Assembly (NCBI RefSeq): GCF_014644415.1
Contig: NZ_BMKQ01000001.1
Coordinates: 400,569 to 464,568, forward strand
From: Marmoricola endophyticus
GTDB lineage: Bacteria; Actinomycetota; Actinomycetes; Propionibacteriales; Nocardioidaceae
Length of the DNA stretch: 64,000 nt
Reading direction: 5' to 3'
The translations under genes were made by a program, and so were the position numbers. Below the pieces are notes generated by a model. It had not been told where the DNA came from and did not search any database. It worked only from the letters and a program-made list of their open reading frames with translations. Positions within the stretch are counted from its first letter, which is position 1, and every line of letters begins with the position of its first letter. Positions 1 to 7,946 of the stretch are shown here, piece by piece.

Positions 1-164
1 AGCGCCAGCGAGGGAGGACGTCGAGACCTCCGTCAGGCGGCCCGTGCGCACGTCGCCGGGTCTCGACGCGCTCGCTGACGCTCGCTGCTCGACCAGCCGG
101 GTACGAGGTGGTCGAGCCCGACCGAGCGCCAGCGAGGGAGGACGTCGAGACCTCCGCAGGCGAG
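1..164. repeat. Interspersed repeat family A, inverted copies
   Basis: This gene-free stretch holds an incomplete reverse copy at the window edge (1-32), a forward copy (57-98, core GGGTCTCGAC then GCTCGCTGCTCGACC) and a second reverse copy (111-158). Forward and reverse copies face each other, so the segment can fold on itself. The same core recurs near 11.16-11.44, 16.45-16.58, 20.78 and 24.03-24.17 kb. It looks like a small non-coding interspersed element; open frames across it are by-products of its composition. Confidence 0.8.
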
Positions 165-181
165 CGCCGTACGGTGCCGTG

Positions 182-655
182 GTGACCGACCCTGCGGACC
201 CCGACGCCGTCGAGGCGTTCTGGCGGCGCGCCCGGGCGGCCTGCGGCCTCGCCACGACCAGTGCGCCCGAGGCCTGGGCGTTCGGATCCGGTGCGGCACA
301 GGCCGACGCACTGCTGGCCCTCGTGCTGAACGGGACCAAGACGGCGACGGCCGGAGCGCTGTGGGACTACGAGGCCGAGGGTGAGGCGGTCCCACGCCCG
401 GGCGACCTCTCGATCGCGCTCGACGGAGCCGGCCGCCCGCGGGCGCTGCTCAGGGTGACCGCCGTCGAGGTGCTGCCCTTCGACGAGGTCGACGAGGAGC
501 ACGCCCGTCTCGAGGGGGAGGGGGACCGCTCGCTCGCGTACTGGCGCGAGGTCCACCAGCGCTTCTTCACCGACGTCGCGTGCCACGACCGGGGCTTCTC
601 GCGGCAGATGCCCGTGGTCGTCGAGCGCTTCGAGGTGCTGCACACCGAGCCGTGA
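182..655 (+). CDS. ASCH domain protein
   Basis: Predicted 157-residue soluble protein of the ASCH superfamily, RNA-binding-like beta-barrel proteins of mostly unknown role, possibly binding modified nucleosides or RNA. The family signature is visible around residues 45-60 (NGTKTATAGALWDYE), followed by the beta-rich PRPGDLSIAL segment and an aromatic C-terminal part (YWREVHQRFF). I chose the GTG at 182 because a TACGGT hexamer at 170-175 lies 6 nt before it, as for many leaderless genes here; the frame runs farther upstream only through repeat DNA. The next gene starts about 40 nt downstream from its own -10-like site. Confidence 0.8.
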   Translation: MTDPADPDAVEAFWRRARAACGLATTSAPEAWAFGSGAAQADALLALVLNGTKTATAGALWDYEAEGEAVPRPGDLSIALDGAGRPRALLRVTAVEVLPFDEVDEEHARLEGEGDRSLAYWREVHQRFFTDVACHDRGFSRQMPVVVERFEVLHTEP

Positions 656-693
656 TGCGCTCCGCGCGGAGCCTCGGACACTAGGGTCGCCCC

Positions 694-1269
694 ATGAGCG
701 ACCAGTCGCACCCGGGTGAGCGGACGACGTACCTCCTCGTCGACGGGGAGAACATCGACGCGACGCTGGGGACCACGATCCTCCGTCGCCGGCCGCAGCC
801 CGAGGACCGTCCGCGCTGGGAGCGCCCGATCGCACACCTGAAGGAGCGCTGGGGCCAGGACGTCGTCGGGCTGTTCTTCCTGGCGGTCAACGGCGAGATG
901 CCGATGTCCTTCGTGCAGGCGCTGATGGCCACCGGCTACCGCCCGGTGCCGCTGAGCGGTCCGCCGGACGTGAAGATCGTCGACGTCGCGATCCAGCAGA
1001 CGCTGGAGGCCCTGCTGGACAGGGACGCCGACGTGGTGCTGGCCAGCCACGACGGCGACTTCGCCCCGCAGATGGACGCTCTCGCCGAGGACGACGCCGG
1101 CCGACGGCTCGGGCTGCTCGCGTTCCCGGAGCTGGTCAGCGGCGCGCTGCGCAGGGTCCCCGACCTGGAGATCATCGACCTCGAGCACGAGGTCGGCGCC
1201 TTCAACCAGCCGTTGCCGCGGCTGCGGGTGGTGCCGATCGAGGAGTTCGACCCGCTGGTCTACCTCTAG
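694..1269 (+). CDS. NYN (PIN-like) domain ribonuclease
   Basis: A 191-residue protein of the NYN/LabA-like family, PIN-fold metal-dependent ribonucleases. The acidic active-site motifs are present: LLVDGENID near residue 12 and VVLASHDGDF near residue 115, with the intervening VKIVDVAIQQTLEAL helix. No signal peptide or membrane span. TAGGGT at 682-687 lies 6 nt before ATG 694, suggesting a leaderless message. Only 3 nt separate its stop from the acVLRF1 gene, so the two are probably co-transcribed, which makes an RNA or translation-quality role plausible (inference). Confidence 0.85.
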   Translation: MSDQSHPGERTTYLLVDGENIDATLGTTILRRRPQPEDRPRWERPIAHLKERWGQDVVGLFFLAVNGEMPMSFVQALMATGYRPVPLSGPPDVKIVDVAIQQTLEALLDRDADVVLASHDGDFAPQMDALAEDDAGRRLGLLAFPELVSGALRRVPDLEIIDLEHEVGAFNQPLPRLRVVPIEEFDPLVYL

Positions 1270-1272
1270 CCC

Positions 1273-1890
1273 GTGGCCGACCTCCTCGTGCCACCGGTGC
1301 GCCTGCCGCGCTGGGCGGAGAACTTCGAGTCCCGCCACGGTCCGACCTCGCTGAGGGTCGCGGACGGCGCGCTGCAGGGGACGGCCGAGGACGGGGCGTC
1401 GTACGCCTGGCGGCTGCCGTTCGGCCGGGGCTACGACGGTCCGCCCGACCGCGACGGCTTCCTCTCCGGCGTGCTCCCGCCCGACCACTGGGGCGTCCTG
1501 CTGGTTCGACGTGGTGGCTTCGCGGTCGCCCGGCTGCGCGGTGCGGAGGTCACCGACTCGAAGGTGGGCCGGCGCCACGTGCAGGGGCGGACGAAGGCCG
1601 GTGGCCAGAGCCAGCAGCGGTTCGCGCGTCGGCGGGCCAACCAGGCGCGCGAGGCCTTCGAGGCGGCCGCGGGGCACGCGGCACGCGTGCTGGGGGACCG
1701 GCCGCTCACCGCGCTGGTGACCGGAGGGGACCGGGAGGCGGTCGACGCCGTGCTGGTGTCGCTGCCCGCCCACGTCGTCGTACCCCCGTGGCTGGCGGTG
1801 CCCGACCCGCGTCGCGACGTGCTGGAGCGGTCGGTACGTGACGCGTGTGCCGTCCGGGTCGTCGTCGACAACGCCGAGGTGGCGTCGTGA
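1273..1890 (+). CDS. acVLRF1-type peptidyl-tRNA hydrolase
   Basis: 205 residues with the hallmark of the actinobacterial VLRF1 family: a central KVGRRHVQGRTKAGGQSQQR segment near residues 97-116 carrying the Gln-containing loop that replaces the release-factor GGQ. Family members are release-factor-like hydrolases (relatives of Vms1/ANKZF1 and eRF1) that free nascent chains from tRNA on stalled large ribosomal subunits. It starts at GTG 1273 just after the NYN gene and its stop overlaps the next start (GTGA). The operon context with a PIN-like nuclease fits ribosome rescue, but the physiological trigger is not visible. Confidence 0.85.
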   Translation: MADLLVPPVRLPRWAENFESRHGPTSLRVADGALQGTAEDGASYAWRLPFGRGYDGPPDRDGFLSGVLPPDHWGVLLVRRGGFAVARLRGAEVTDSKVGRRHVQGRTKAGGQSQQRFARRRANQAREAFEAAAGHAARVLGDRPLTALVTGGDREAVDAVLVSLPAHVVVPPWLAVPDPRRDVLERSVRDACAVRVVVDNAEVAS

Positions 1891-2768
1891 GCTGGGACGC
1901 CGACGCGGGGTGGGAGCGGCTCGCCGGCGGACGGAGCGGGTCGGAGGTGTTCGCCGACGGCACCGACGCCGTCGTGAAGCGTCTGGTCGCCCCGGTGTCC
2001 GGCGACCCGGCCGAGCGGTCCCGACCGGCGCACGTGGCGTGGTGGCGGCGCGAGGCGGACGTACTCCTCGACGGCGAGTTCGCCGACACCCCCGGCGTGC
2101 GCTCGGCACGGCTGCTCGACGCCTCCGAGGATGACCGGGGCGTCGTGCTGCGGACCGAGGCGGTGCCGGCCGTCCCGGGCACCGGCCCGTCGCTGGCGAG
2201 GGCCCTCGGCCGGCTCGCGGCCGCACCGGTACGCCCCCGACCGTGGTGGGCACGGACGGTGCTGGCCGACCGGCTGGACGCGGTAGCCGAGCGCGACGGC
2301 TGGCCGACCCTGGCGCGGACCCCGCTGGCCGACGTGGCCGACCGGCTGTGGGCGCGACGTCGCCACCACCTCGACCTGCTCTCCGGGCTTCCGCAGGTGC
2401 CCGGGCACGGCGACCCCACGCCGGCGAACCTGCGCGGACGCTCCGGCGACGACGTCATCGCCGTGGACTGGGCCTGTGCGGGGTCGGCCGCCGTCGGCGC
2501 CGACCTCGGGTACCTCGCTCTGTCCTGCCGGGAGGACCTGGACACGCTGCTGCAGGCGTACGTCGCCCCCGCCGGCCTGGACGCAGCCCAGGCGCGCACC
2601 GGTGCCGTGGTGACCGCCTGCTACACCGCGATCACCCGGACCGAGCAGGTGCTCGCCTCCGCCGCCCGCGGGCCCGGCGCCCTGGCCGGCAAGTTCCGGC
2701 ACCCGTCCGTCGCCCCGTCGATCCGCGGCCTGCAGCGGCTGTACCCGTACCTCGAGACCCTCCTCTGA
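1887..2768 (+). CDS. Aminoglycoside-phosphotransferase-like kinase
   Basis: 293 residues with an APH/choline-kinase-type fold. The catalytic loop is visible as GHGDPTPANL around residue 173, followed by the metal-binding VDWACAG motif about 20 residues later. An N-terminal nucleotide-binding lobe contains AVVKRLVAP. The GTG start overlaps the stop of the acVLRF1 gene (GTGA), so translation is probably coupled. The substrate cannot be read from sequence: members phosphorylate drugs, sugars or metabolites, and linkage to a ribosome-rescue gene does not prove antibiotic resistance. Confidence 0.75.
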   Translation: MSWDADAGWERLAGGRSGSEVFADGTDAVVKRLVAPVSGDPAERSRPAHVAWWRREADVLLDGEFADTPGVRSARLLDASEDDRGVVLRTEAVPAVPGTGPSLARALGRLAAAPVRPRPWWARTVLADRLDAVAERDGWPTLARTPLADVADRLWARRRHHLDLLSGLPQVPGHGDPTPANLRGRSGDDVIAVDWACAGSAAVGADLGYLALSCREDLDTLLQAYVAPAGLDAAQARTGAVVTACYTAITRTEQVLASAARGPGALAGKFRHPSVAPSIRGLQRLYPYLETLL

Positions 2769-2812
2769 CCCGGCGCGTGCGGGCGCGCTGAGGGCGCTGA
2801 CGCCCCGACGAG

Positions 2813-3418
2813 TCAGTCGTCGACACCACGGGCGGCAAGTGCGTCACCGAGGCGGTCGGCGTGGCGCAGCGTGCGTACGAGGAGCGGCACGGCGAAGGCG
2901 CGCGGCGAGCTGCCCAGCCCCCGCGCGAGCTGGGCCTCCCGGACCTCGCCGGCCAGTCCCACGACCACCGGGACGGAGCGGATGCCCAGGCCGAGCAGCA
3001 GGCCCACCCGCTCGGGGTCGACGCCGATGCGTCGCAGCGGCCGGGCGACGCGGACGACGACGTCGACGAGCTCGGTGGTCCGCGTCGTGAGCGTGACGAG
3101 GGCAGCCAGCAGCACGAGGACGAGGATCACGCCGACGACCACGACGGCCCGCTGCCACCCGGAGACCAGGAGGTGGAAGGCCGCGAGCACGACCAGCAGC
3201 CACAGCAGCGGACGTACCTGTCGCCAGAGCACGAGCGGTCCGAGACCGGCGGCGGCGTAGAGGGCGAGCGTGACGACGAGTGCCCCTCCCACCGACCACG
3301 GCGTGCGCAGGAAGATCGAGACGACGCCGGCGACGACCAGGGTCGCGAGCTTCGCGCCGGCCGGCAGCCGGTGGAGCACCGACGTGCCAGGACGGTAGAG
3401 CCCGAGAGTGGTCCTCAC
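2813..3418 (-). CDS. bioN: BioN-like ECF transporter transmembrane protein (EcfT)
   Basis: 201-residue membrane protein, the T-component that couples ATPase and substrate-binding subunits of an energy-coupling-factor transporter. Several hydrophobic spans are evident (for example LVVAGVVSIFL and LWLLVVLAAFHLL). Both Ala-Arg-Gly coupling motifs typical of EcfT occur near the C-terminus (QLARGLG and AARGVDD). GTG 3418 overlaps the stop of the upstream ATPase gene. With bioY in the same strand group it most likely serves biotin uptake; the open frame extends upstream only across the ATPase gene. Confidence 0.88.
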   Translation of the reverse strand: MRTTLGLYRPGTSVLHRLPAGAKLATLVVAGVVSIFLRTPWSVGGALVVTLALYAAAGLGPLVLWRQVRPLLWLLVVLAAFHLLVSGWQRAVVVVGVILVLVLLAALVTLTTRTTELVDVVVRVARPLRRIGVDPERVGLLLGLGIRSVPVVVGLAGEVREAQLARGLGSSPRAFAVPLLVRTLRHADRLGDALAARGVDD

Positions 3419-4101
3419 CGGCCCTCCATCAGCTGTCGGTACGTCGACACGGCCTCCGCGGGTGCCGCGTCGGCGACGACGTGCCCGCGGTCGACGACGA
3501 GCACCCGGTCGAAGGGTGCGAGCAGGTCCAGCTGGTGGGTCACGAGGACCACCTGCTGCGGGAGCCCGGCGACCCGCTCGGCGACCCGACGCGCGTTGGC
3601 CAGGTCGAGGAGAGTGGTCGGCTCGTCCATCACGACGATCTCGGGTCGGGTGATCAGCACGGCGGCGAGCGCGAGCAGCTGCTTCTGCCCTCCGGAGAGC
3701 AGGTGCGCCGGGTGGTCGCGGTGCGCGGCGAGGCCGGCGAACCCGAGCCACTCCTCGACGCGCTCGGCGGTCTCCTCGCGGGAGAGCCGGTGACGGCGCA
3801 GACCGAAGGCGAGGTCCTCGGCGACGGTCGGCATCACGATCTGCGCGTCGGGGTCCGTGAAGCAGAACCCGACCAGTCGGCGGACCTCCCGCCCCTGCGT
3901 CACGGGATCGAGCCCGTCGACGCGGACCGACCCCGAGGACGGGTGCACGAGACCGTTGAGCAGCCTGGCCAGCGTCGACTTGCCGGAACCGTTGGCGCCG
4001 ACGACGCCGATGCGGTGCTCGGTCAGCGTCACGCTGACGTCGTCGAGCACGCGACGGTTGTCGTAGGCGTGGGAGACCCCGTCCAGCTCGATCGTCGGCA
4101 C
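3415..4101 (-). CDS. bioM: BioM-like ECF transporter ATPase (EcfA)
   Basis: 228-residue ABC ATPase of the ECF type. Walker A is GANGSGKST near residue 34, signature LLSGGQKQ near 130, Walker B VVMDEPT near 153 and the switch histidine in VTHQ near 185. It powers vitamin uptake with BioN and BioY. The GTG start at 4101 is preceded 6 nt upstream by TACGCT (4108-4113 on this strand), so bioMN may have its own leaderless promoter in addition to read-through from the thiolase gene. It overlaps bioN by 4 nt. Confidence 0.9.
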   Translation of the reverse strand: MPTIELDGVSHAYDNRRVLDDVSVTLTEHRIGVVGANGSGKSTLARLLNGLVHPSSGSVRVDGLDPVTQGREVRRLVGFCFTDPDAQIVMPTVAEDLAFGLRRHRLSREETAERVEEWLGFAGLAAHRDHPAHLLSGGQKQLLALAAVLITRPEIVVMDEPTTLLDLANARRVAERVAGLPQQVVLVTHQLDLLAPFDRVLVVDRGHVVADAAPAEAVSTYRQLMEGR

Positions 4102-4107
4102 CGACCG

Positions 4108-4113
4108 AGCGTA
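4108..4113 (-). promoter_or_regulatory. -10-like hexamer before bioM
   Basis: TACGCT on the minus strand, 6 nt before the bioM GTG, matching the leaderless pattern seen across the window. It separates bioMN from the upstream thiolase gene, with repeat family B lying between. Confidence 0.45.
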
Positions 4114-4147
4114 GTCAGCGCCGCGTGCGGTCGTACGCCGCCCACCT

Positions 4148-4260
4148 GCAGGGCCGAGTGGCGCGCTCTACAGGATCGAGTGGTGCCTCACGCGGGCGTT
4201 CTGCCTGCAGAAGGCACCACTCGTACCTGTGCGAGGCACCACTCAACGGGAAGGTGCCGC
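4148..4260. repeat. Repeat family B cluster (GAGTGGTGC / GCACCACTC)
   Basis: The 170-bp gap between the thiolase-like gene and bioM contains one forward GAGTGGTGC (4178-4186) and two reverse GCACCACTC copies (4214-4222, 4236-4244), with CTGCAGAAG and CGTACC flanks identical or nearly so to the clusters at 46.18-46.34 and 58.68-58.85 kb. Opposed copies can form a long hairpin. No coding potential is seen. Confidence 0.8.
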
Positions 4261-4271
4261 CCGCCAGCAGG

Positions 4272-5363
4272 TCACGGGAGCGCCTCGACCACCATGGCGA
4301 CGCCCTGGCCGCCGCCGACGGCGATGCCGGCGAGCCCGTAGCGACCGGGGCCTCGCAGCAGCTGGTGCCAGAGTCGTACGACGAGGACCGCACCGCTGGC
4401 CCCCCACGGGTGGCCCAGCGCCAGCGCTCCGCCTTCCGGGCACACGCGGACGGGGTCCAGCCCGAGGACCGAGCAGCAGGCGAGCACCTGCCCGGCGAAG
4501 GCCTCGTTGAGCTCGACCACGTCGATGTCGTCGAGGGTCAGGCCGGCGAGGGAGAGGGCCTCCTGCACCGCAGGCACCAGGCCGATCCCGGGGCGGGCGG
4601 GGTCGACCCCGGAGGTCGCGGTGGCCAGGACGCGGAGCCCGGGACCAGCACCGGCGTCGGGGACCAGGGCGACCGCGGCGGCGCCGTCGTTGATCCCGCA
4701 GGAGCTGCCTGCCGTGACGGTGCCGCCCGTGCGGAAGGCCGGGCGCAGGCGAGCGAGCCGGTCTGCGGTCATCCCGCCCCGGGGTCGCTCGTCACGCACG
4801 AGCCCGCCGATGGGTACGACCTCGTCGTCGAAGGCCCCGTTCGCCCAGGCCTCGACGGCGCGGGCGTGCGAGCGGGCGGCGTACTCGTCCTGCGCCTGCC
4901 TGTCGATCCGCTGCTCCTCGGCGAGCAGATCCGCGGCGAGGCCCATGTCGGGGTCGTCGTACGGCGCCGGCGCGAACGGCGCGCGGTCGTACGCCCTCCC
5001 GTCCGCGCCGGTCCTCGTCGGTGCGGTCGACGCCGACTCGACCCCTCCCGCGAGCACCGGGCGACCGGACCGGGCGACCAGGGCGCAGCCGACGTCGATC
5101 GCCGCGAGGCCGCTGCCGCACTGGCGGTCGACGGTGAGCGCAGGGGTGCCGACGCCGAGACCGGCCGCCAGCGACGCCACCCGCGCGACGTCGCCGCCCG
5201 GACCGGTGCAGTTGCCGAGCACCACCTCGCCCGGGGGGCCGGTGACGTCCGCGAGTCGCGCGAGGACCGGGGCGGCGAGCGCGGCGGCGTCCACGTCCGC
5301 GAGCCCGTGGCCCGCGGTCCCGATCGGGGTACGCAGCGCGGCGACGATGCGGACCCCGGTCAT
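4272..5363 (-). CDS. Thiolase-family protein lacking the second catalytic Cys (YhfS-like)
   Basis: 363-residue thiolase-fold protein. The nucleophile Cys is present in DRQCGSGLAAI (about residue 82), as are the Asn of NEAFAGQ (about 286) and the His of LGHPWGASGA (about 318). The usual C-terminal CxGGG proton-shuttle cysteine is Ala (GIAVGGGQG, about 348), so ordinary thiolysis or Claisen condensation is doubtful. I chose ATG 5363; a TTG four codons upstream is possible. It follows the ligase-like gene by 12 nt and belongs to the bioY group, resembling Bacillus YhfS of the BirA-controlled yhfUTS operon. Exact reaction unknown. Confidence 0.75.
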   Translation of the reverse strand: MTGVRIVAALRTPIGTAGHGLADVDAAALAAPVLARLADVTGPPGEVVLGNCTGPGGDVARVASLAAGLGVGTPALTVDRQCGSGLAAIDVGCALVARSGRPVLAGGVESASTAPTRTGADGRAYDRAPFAPAPYDDPDMGLAADLLAEEQRIDRQAQDEYAARSHARAVEAWANGAFDDEVVPIGGLVRDERPRGGMTADRLARLRPAFRTGGTVTAGSSCGINDGAAAVALVPDAGAGPGLRVLATATSGVDPARPGIGLVPAVQEALSLAGLTLDDIDVVELNEAFAGQVLACCSVLGLDPVRVCPEGGALALGHPWGASGAVLVVRLWHQLLRGPGRYGLAGIAVGGGQGVAMVVEALP

Positions 5364-5375
5364 GGGCGGAGCCAA

Positions 5376-6287
5376 CTACACCCGCCCCGTCGCACCGTGC
5401 CCGGGGTGCGCTGCCTGCCAGCGCCTGGTGAGCGCCGCGCGGTCGATCTTGCCGGCCACGGTCAGCGGCGGCTCGTCGACGCACAGCCACAGCCGCGGTC
5501 GCCAGGCCGGCGGGAGGGCGCCGGCCGACGCGCGGACCGCTGCGTCGTCCTCGGGTGGCACCGCGGCGCCGAGGATCGCGCCCAGTCCGTCCCAGGGCAC
5601 GGCGAAGCAGGTCGCACGGCCGGCCAGCGCCGCCTCGACCTCGGAGAGCACGACGGTCGCGCCCGCAGTGGTGATCGCCTCGGGGCGACCGGTCACCGAC
5701 AGCGTCGTGCCGTCGTACGTTCCGAGGTCGCCGACGCTCGCCCAGTCGTCGCGTCGTCGCAGGGCCGGCCCGGAGCGGGCGACGTACGCCGACCGCACCC
5801 ACACCACCCCGTCCACCACCGCGACCTCGGCCCCGGGGAACGCCCGCAGGGAGGCGGCGTCGCGCCCGCAGGCGACGAAGGACAGCTCGGCGGCACCGTA
5901 GTAGTGCGCGGTCTCGACACCGACCGCCGCCGCGCGGGCCGACAGCGCGGGGGAGAGCGCGTCACCGGCGACGACGACGCGGGTGCCGGGCCGCAGCTCG
6001 TCGAGGTGCCGCTCGAGCAGCGCGGGCGTGAGCACCGCACGGGAGGCCGGAGCGTCGCAGAGACGAGCTCCGGTCGCCCGGGCGTGCACCGCCGCGAAGA
6101 GGTTCATCGTCGAGGCGAGCGGGCCAGGCACCCAGACCCGGTCGCCGGGGCGGACGCCGCTGAGGTCGGCGTACGCCGCGAACGAGGACCACCACGACGC
6201 CGTCGTACGGACGACCTCGCCGGCCGCCCCGGTCGTGCCGGAGGTCGGCAGCGCCACGTCCTGACCGTCCTGGTGGGCCGCGAGCAC
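5376..6287 (-). CDS. Short acyl-CoA ligase-like (AMP-binding) protein, YhfT/MenE-like
   Basis: 303 residues of the adenylate-forming enzyme family. The phosphate-binding loop PTSGTTGAAGE begins near residue 14, far earlier than in full-length ligases, so the usual N-terminal region of about 150 residues is absent. Downstream motifs remain: YYGAAELSF, TGRPEAITTAG, LSEVE and the C-terminal catalytic-lysine region TVAGKIDR. The loop lacks the usual Pro-Lys after TSGTTG. The frame is open upstream but offers no good start before bioY ends. Position between bioY and a thiolase-like gene matches Bacillus yhfT; an acyl or dicarboxylate substrate linked to biotin is a guess. Confidence 0.72.
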   Translation of the reverse strand: MLAAHQDGQDVALPTSGTTGAAGEVVRTTASWWSSFAAYADLSGVRPGDRVWVPGPLASTMNLFAAVHARATGARLCDAPASRAVLTPALLERHLDELRPGTRVVVAGDALSPALSARAAAVGVETAHYYGAAELSFVACGRDAASLRAFPGAEVAVVDGVVWVRSAYVARSGPALRRRDDWASVGDLGTYDGTTLSVTGRPEAITTAGATVVLSEVEAALAGRATCFAVPWDGLGAILGAAVPPEDDAAVRASAGALPPAWRPRLWLCVDEPPLTVAGKIDRAALTRRWQAAHPGHGATGRV

Positions 6288-6327
6288 GGCGGCGACGGGG
6301 TCCGGCGCCTCCAGCGGGCGGACCGGC

Positions 6328-6915
6328 TCAGGCGCGGACAGGGGTCTCGTCCGGTACGGTGCGCCGCCGCAGGAGCCCGGGGTAGGCCTGGTGGACGCCG
6401 CGCGCGACCACGGCGGCGATGACCACCTTCACGACGTCACCGAGCAGGAACAGCGCCGACCCGACAGCAGCCGCGGTGAGCGAGAGGTCGGCGCGCCACG
6501 CGGTGCCGAGGATCCCGAGCGCGTAGAGCACCACGATGCCGCCCACGACGTTGGCACCGAGTCCCCAGGCCAGCCGGTACGGCGCTCCGCCCCGCTCGGT
6601 GAGCCAGCCGATGACGTACGCCGCCACGGGCCAACCGACCAGGTAGCCGACGCTCGGCCCGGCGAAGACGCCGAGACCACCTCGACCACCGGCCAGCAGC
6701 GGCAGCCCCAGCGCGACGAGCGCGAGCATCAGCAGCACCGCACCCGCGCCGCGGCGGGCGCCGAGGATCGAGCCGCACAGCATGATCCCCAGCGACTGGG
6801 CCGTGATCGGTACGGCGCCGCCGAACGGGTAGACCGCGGGGATCACCCCGAGCGCGGCCACGACGGCGGCGAAGGTGGCGATCAGCGCCAGGTCACGGGA
6901 GGTCGAGCGTTGCAC
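6328..6915 (-). CDS. bioY: BioY biotin transporter substrate-binding subunit
   Basis: 195-residue integral membrane protein of the BioY family, the S-component that binds biotin. Typical features are the N-terminal PFGGAVPITAQSLGIML segment, the GSILGARRGAGAVLLML helix and the FAGPSVGYLVGWPVAA motif. It starts at GTG 6915, only 6 nt after the metallopeptidase stop, and leads the ligase-thiolase-bioM-bioN group. Because the gap upstream is so short, no dedicated biotin operator is visible; transcription probably enters from the peptidase gene or from inside it. Confidence 0.92.
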   Translation of the reverse strand: MQRSTSRDLALIATFAAVVAALGVIPAVYPFGGAVPITAQSLGIMLCGSILGARRGAGAVLLMLALVALGLPLLAGGRGGLGVFAGPSVGYLVGWPVAAYVIGWLTERGGAPYRLAWGLGANVVGGIVVLYALGILGTAWRADLSLTAAAVGSALFLLGDVVKVVIAAVVARGVHQAYPGLLRRRTVPDETPVRA

Positions 6916-6921
6916 GGCGCC

Positions 6922-7860
6922 TCAGGCTTCGGGGTAGTTGCGGTTGCCGGCACGGAAGAAGTTGCAGGCCTCGATGGTGCCGCGGTTCAGGCCGACGTCG
7001 AAGGCGGCGATCCGCTGCCGCGACGAGCCGTGGGTCCAGCCCTCGGGGTTGATCCGTCCCTGGGTGCGCTCCTGGATGGAGTCGTCGCCGACGACCTTGG
7101 CCGCGTCGATGCCCTCGTCGATGTCGTCGCGGGTCAGGTCGGAGATGAAGGTGTTGCCGTCGGCGTCCTTCACGGTGGCAGCGCTCCGCGTCCAGACGCC
7201 GGCCAGGCAGTCGGCCATCGTCTCCAGCTTCACCGAGTCGGAGTTCGGGCCGCTGCGGCTGCGCACCCGGCCGAGGACGCCCATCAGGTTCTCGATGTGG
7301 TGGCCGTACTCGTGCGCGACGACGTACGCCTCGGTGAAGGCGGTGTCGTTGCCGCCGAGCTGGCGCAGCACCGTGTCGAAGAACGTGAGGTCGAGGTAGA
7401 CCCGCTGGTCGCGCGGGCAGTAGAAGGGGCCGGTGTCGGACGTCGCCTGCCCGCAGCCGCCCGTGGTGACCGCCTGGGAGAACGGCACCGTGCGGATCTC
7501 CTGGTAGCGGTTGCCGGTCTGCTGGGGGTACGCGTCGGCCCAGTACGCCTGGACCGCGTTGGTGATCGCGACCAGCCGGCACTCGCGGGTGGAGTTCGCG
7601 AGGTCGGCGTCGCGCTCGCAGGCGGCGAAGTCGCCGCTGCCCTGCGTCTGGCTCTGACCCTGCGAGGAGTCGGAGCTGGTCGTACCGGAGCCGTCGAGCA
7701 GGTCGGGGGCGAAGATCGCGAGGGCGATCACCAGGACCAGCCCGCCTATGCCTCCGCCGGCCTTGATCGGGAGCGACGTGCCCCCGCGCGAGCCGCCGCC
7801 ACCGCCGGTGCGGTCCTCGATCTGCGAGGAGTCGAGGCGGGCCTTCGGGTTGAAGCGCAC
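6922..7860 (-). CDS. Neutral zinc metallopeptidase (YpfJ family), membrane-anchored
   Basis: 312 residues. The N-terminus has the family's MRFNPKARLDSSQIEDR segment and a glycine-rich stretch, then one hydrophobic span (GLVLVIALAIFA, about residue 36), a Ser/Gln-rich linker and a periplasm-side domain. The zinc-binding motif is HEYGHHIE in VVAHEYGHHIENL near residue 188. The family is common in bacteria but physiologically obscure. It starts at GTG 7860 behind a GAGGAG ribosome-binding site. bioY follows after 6 nt; whether that is functional linkage or simple adjacency is unclear. Confidence 0.88.
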   Translation of the reverse strand: MRFNPKARLDSSQIEDRTGGGGGSRGGTSLPIKAGGGIGGLVLVIALAIFAPDLLDGSGTTSSDSSQGQSQTQGSGDFAACERDADLANSTRECRLVAITNAVQAYWADAYPQQTGNRYQEIRTVPFSQAVTTGGCGQATSDTGPFYCPRDQRVYLDLTFFDTVLRQLGGNDTAFTEAYVVAHEYGHHIENLMGVLGRVRSRSGPNSDSVKLETMADCLAGVWTRSAATVKDADGNTFISDLTRDDIDEGIDAAKVVGDDSIQERTQGRINPEGWTHGSSRQRIAAFDVGLNRGTIEACNFFRAGNRNYPEA

Positions 7861-7946
7861 GGTGTCTCCTCGCCGGCGGGCAGCAGGTCAGTGATCCACC
7901 GGTACAGTAGTGGAGTCGTCGCGCGCAGGTGCCTGCGACGCCTGTC

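Noticed and set aside
1887-2768. Specific aminoglycoside resistance gene
   Set aside because: Only the general phosphotransferase motifs are present; nothing indicates drug specificity.
6916-6921. Biotin operator or riboswitch before bioY
   Set aside because: Only 6 nt separate bioY from the upstream gene; no room for a separate control element.
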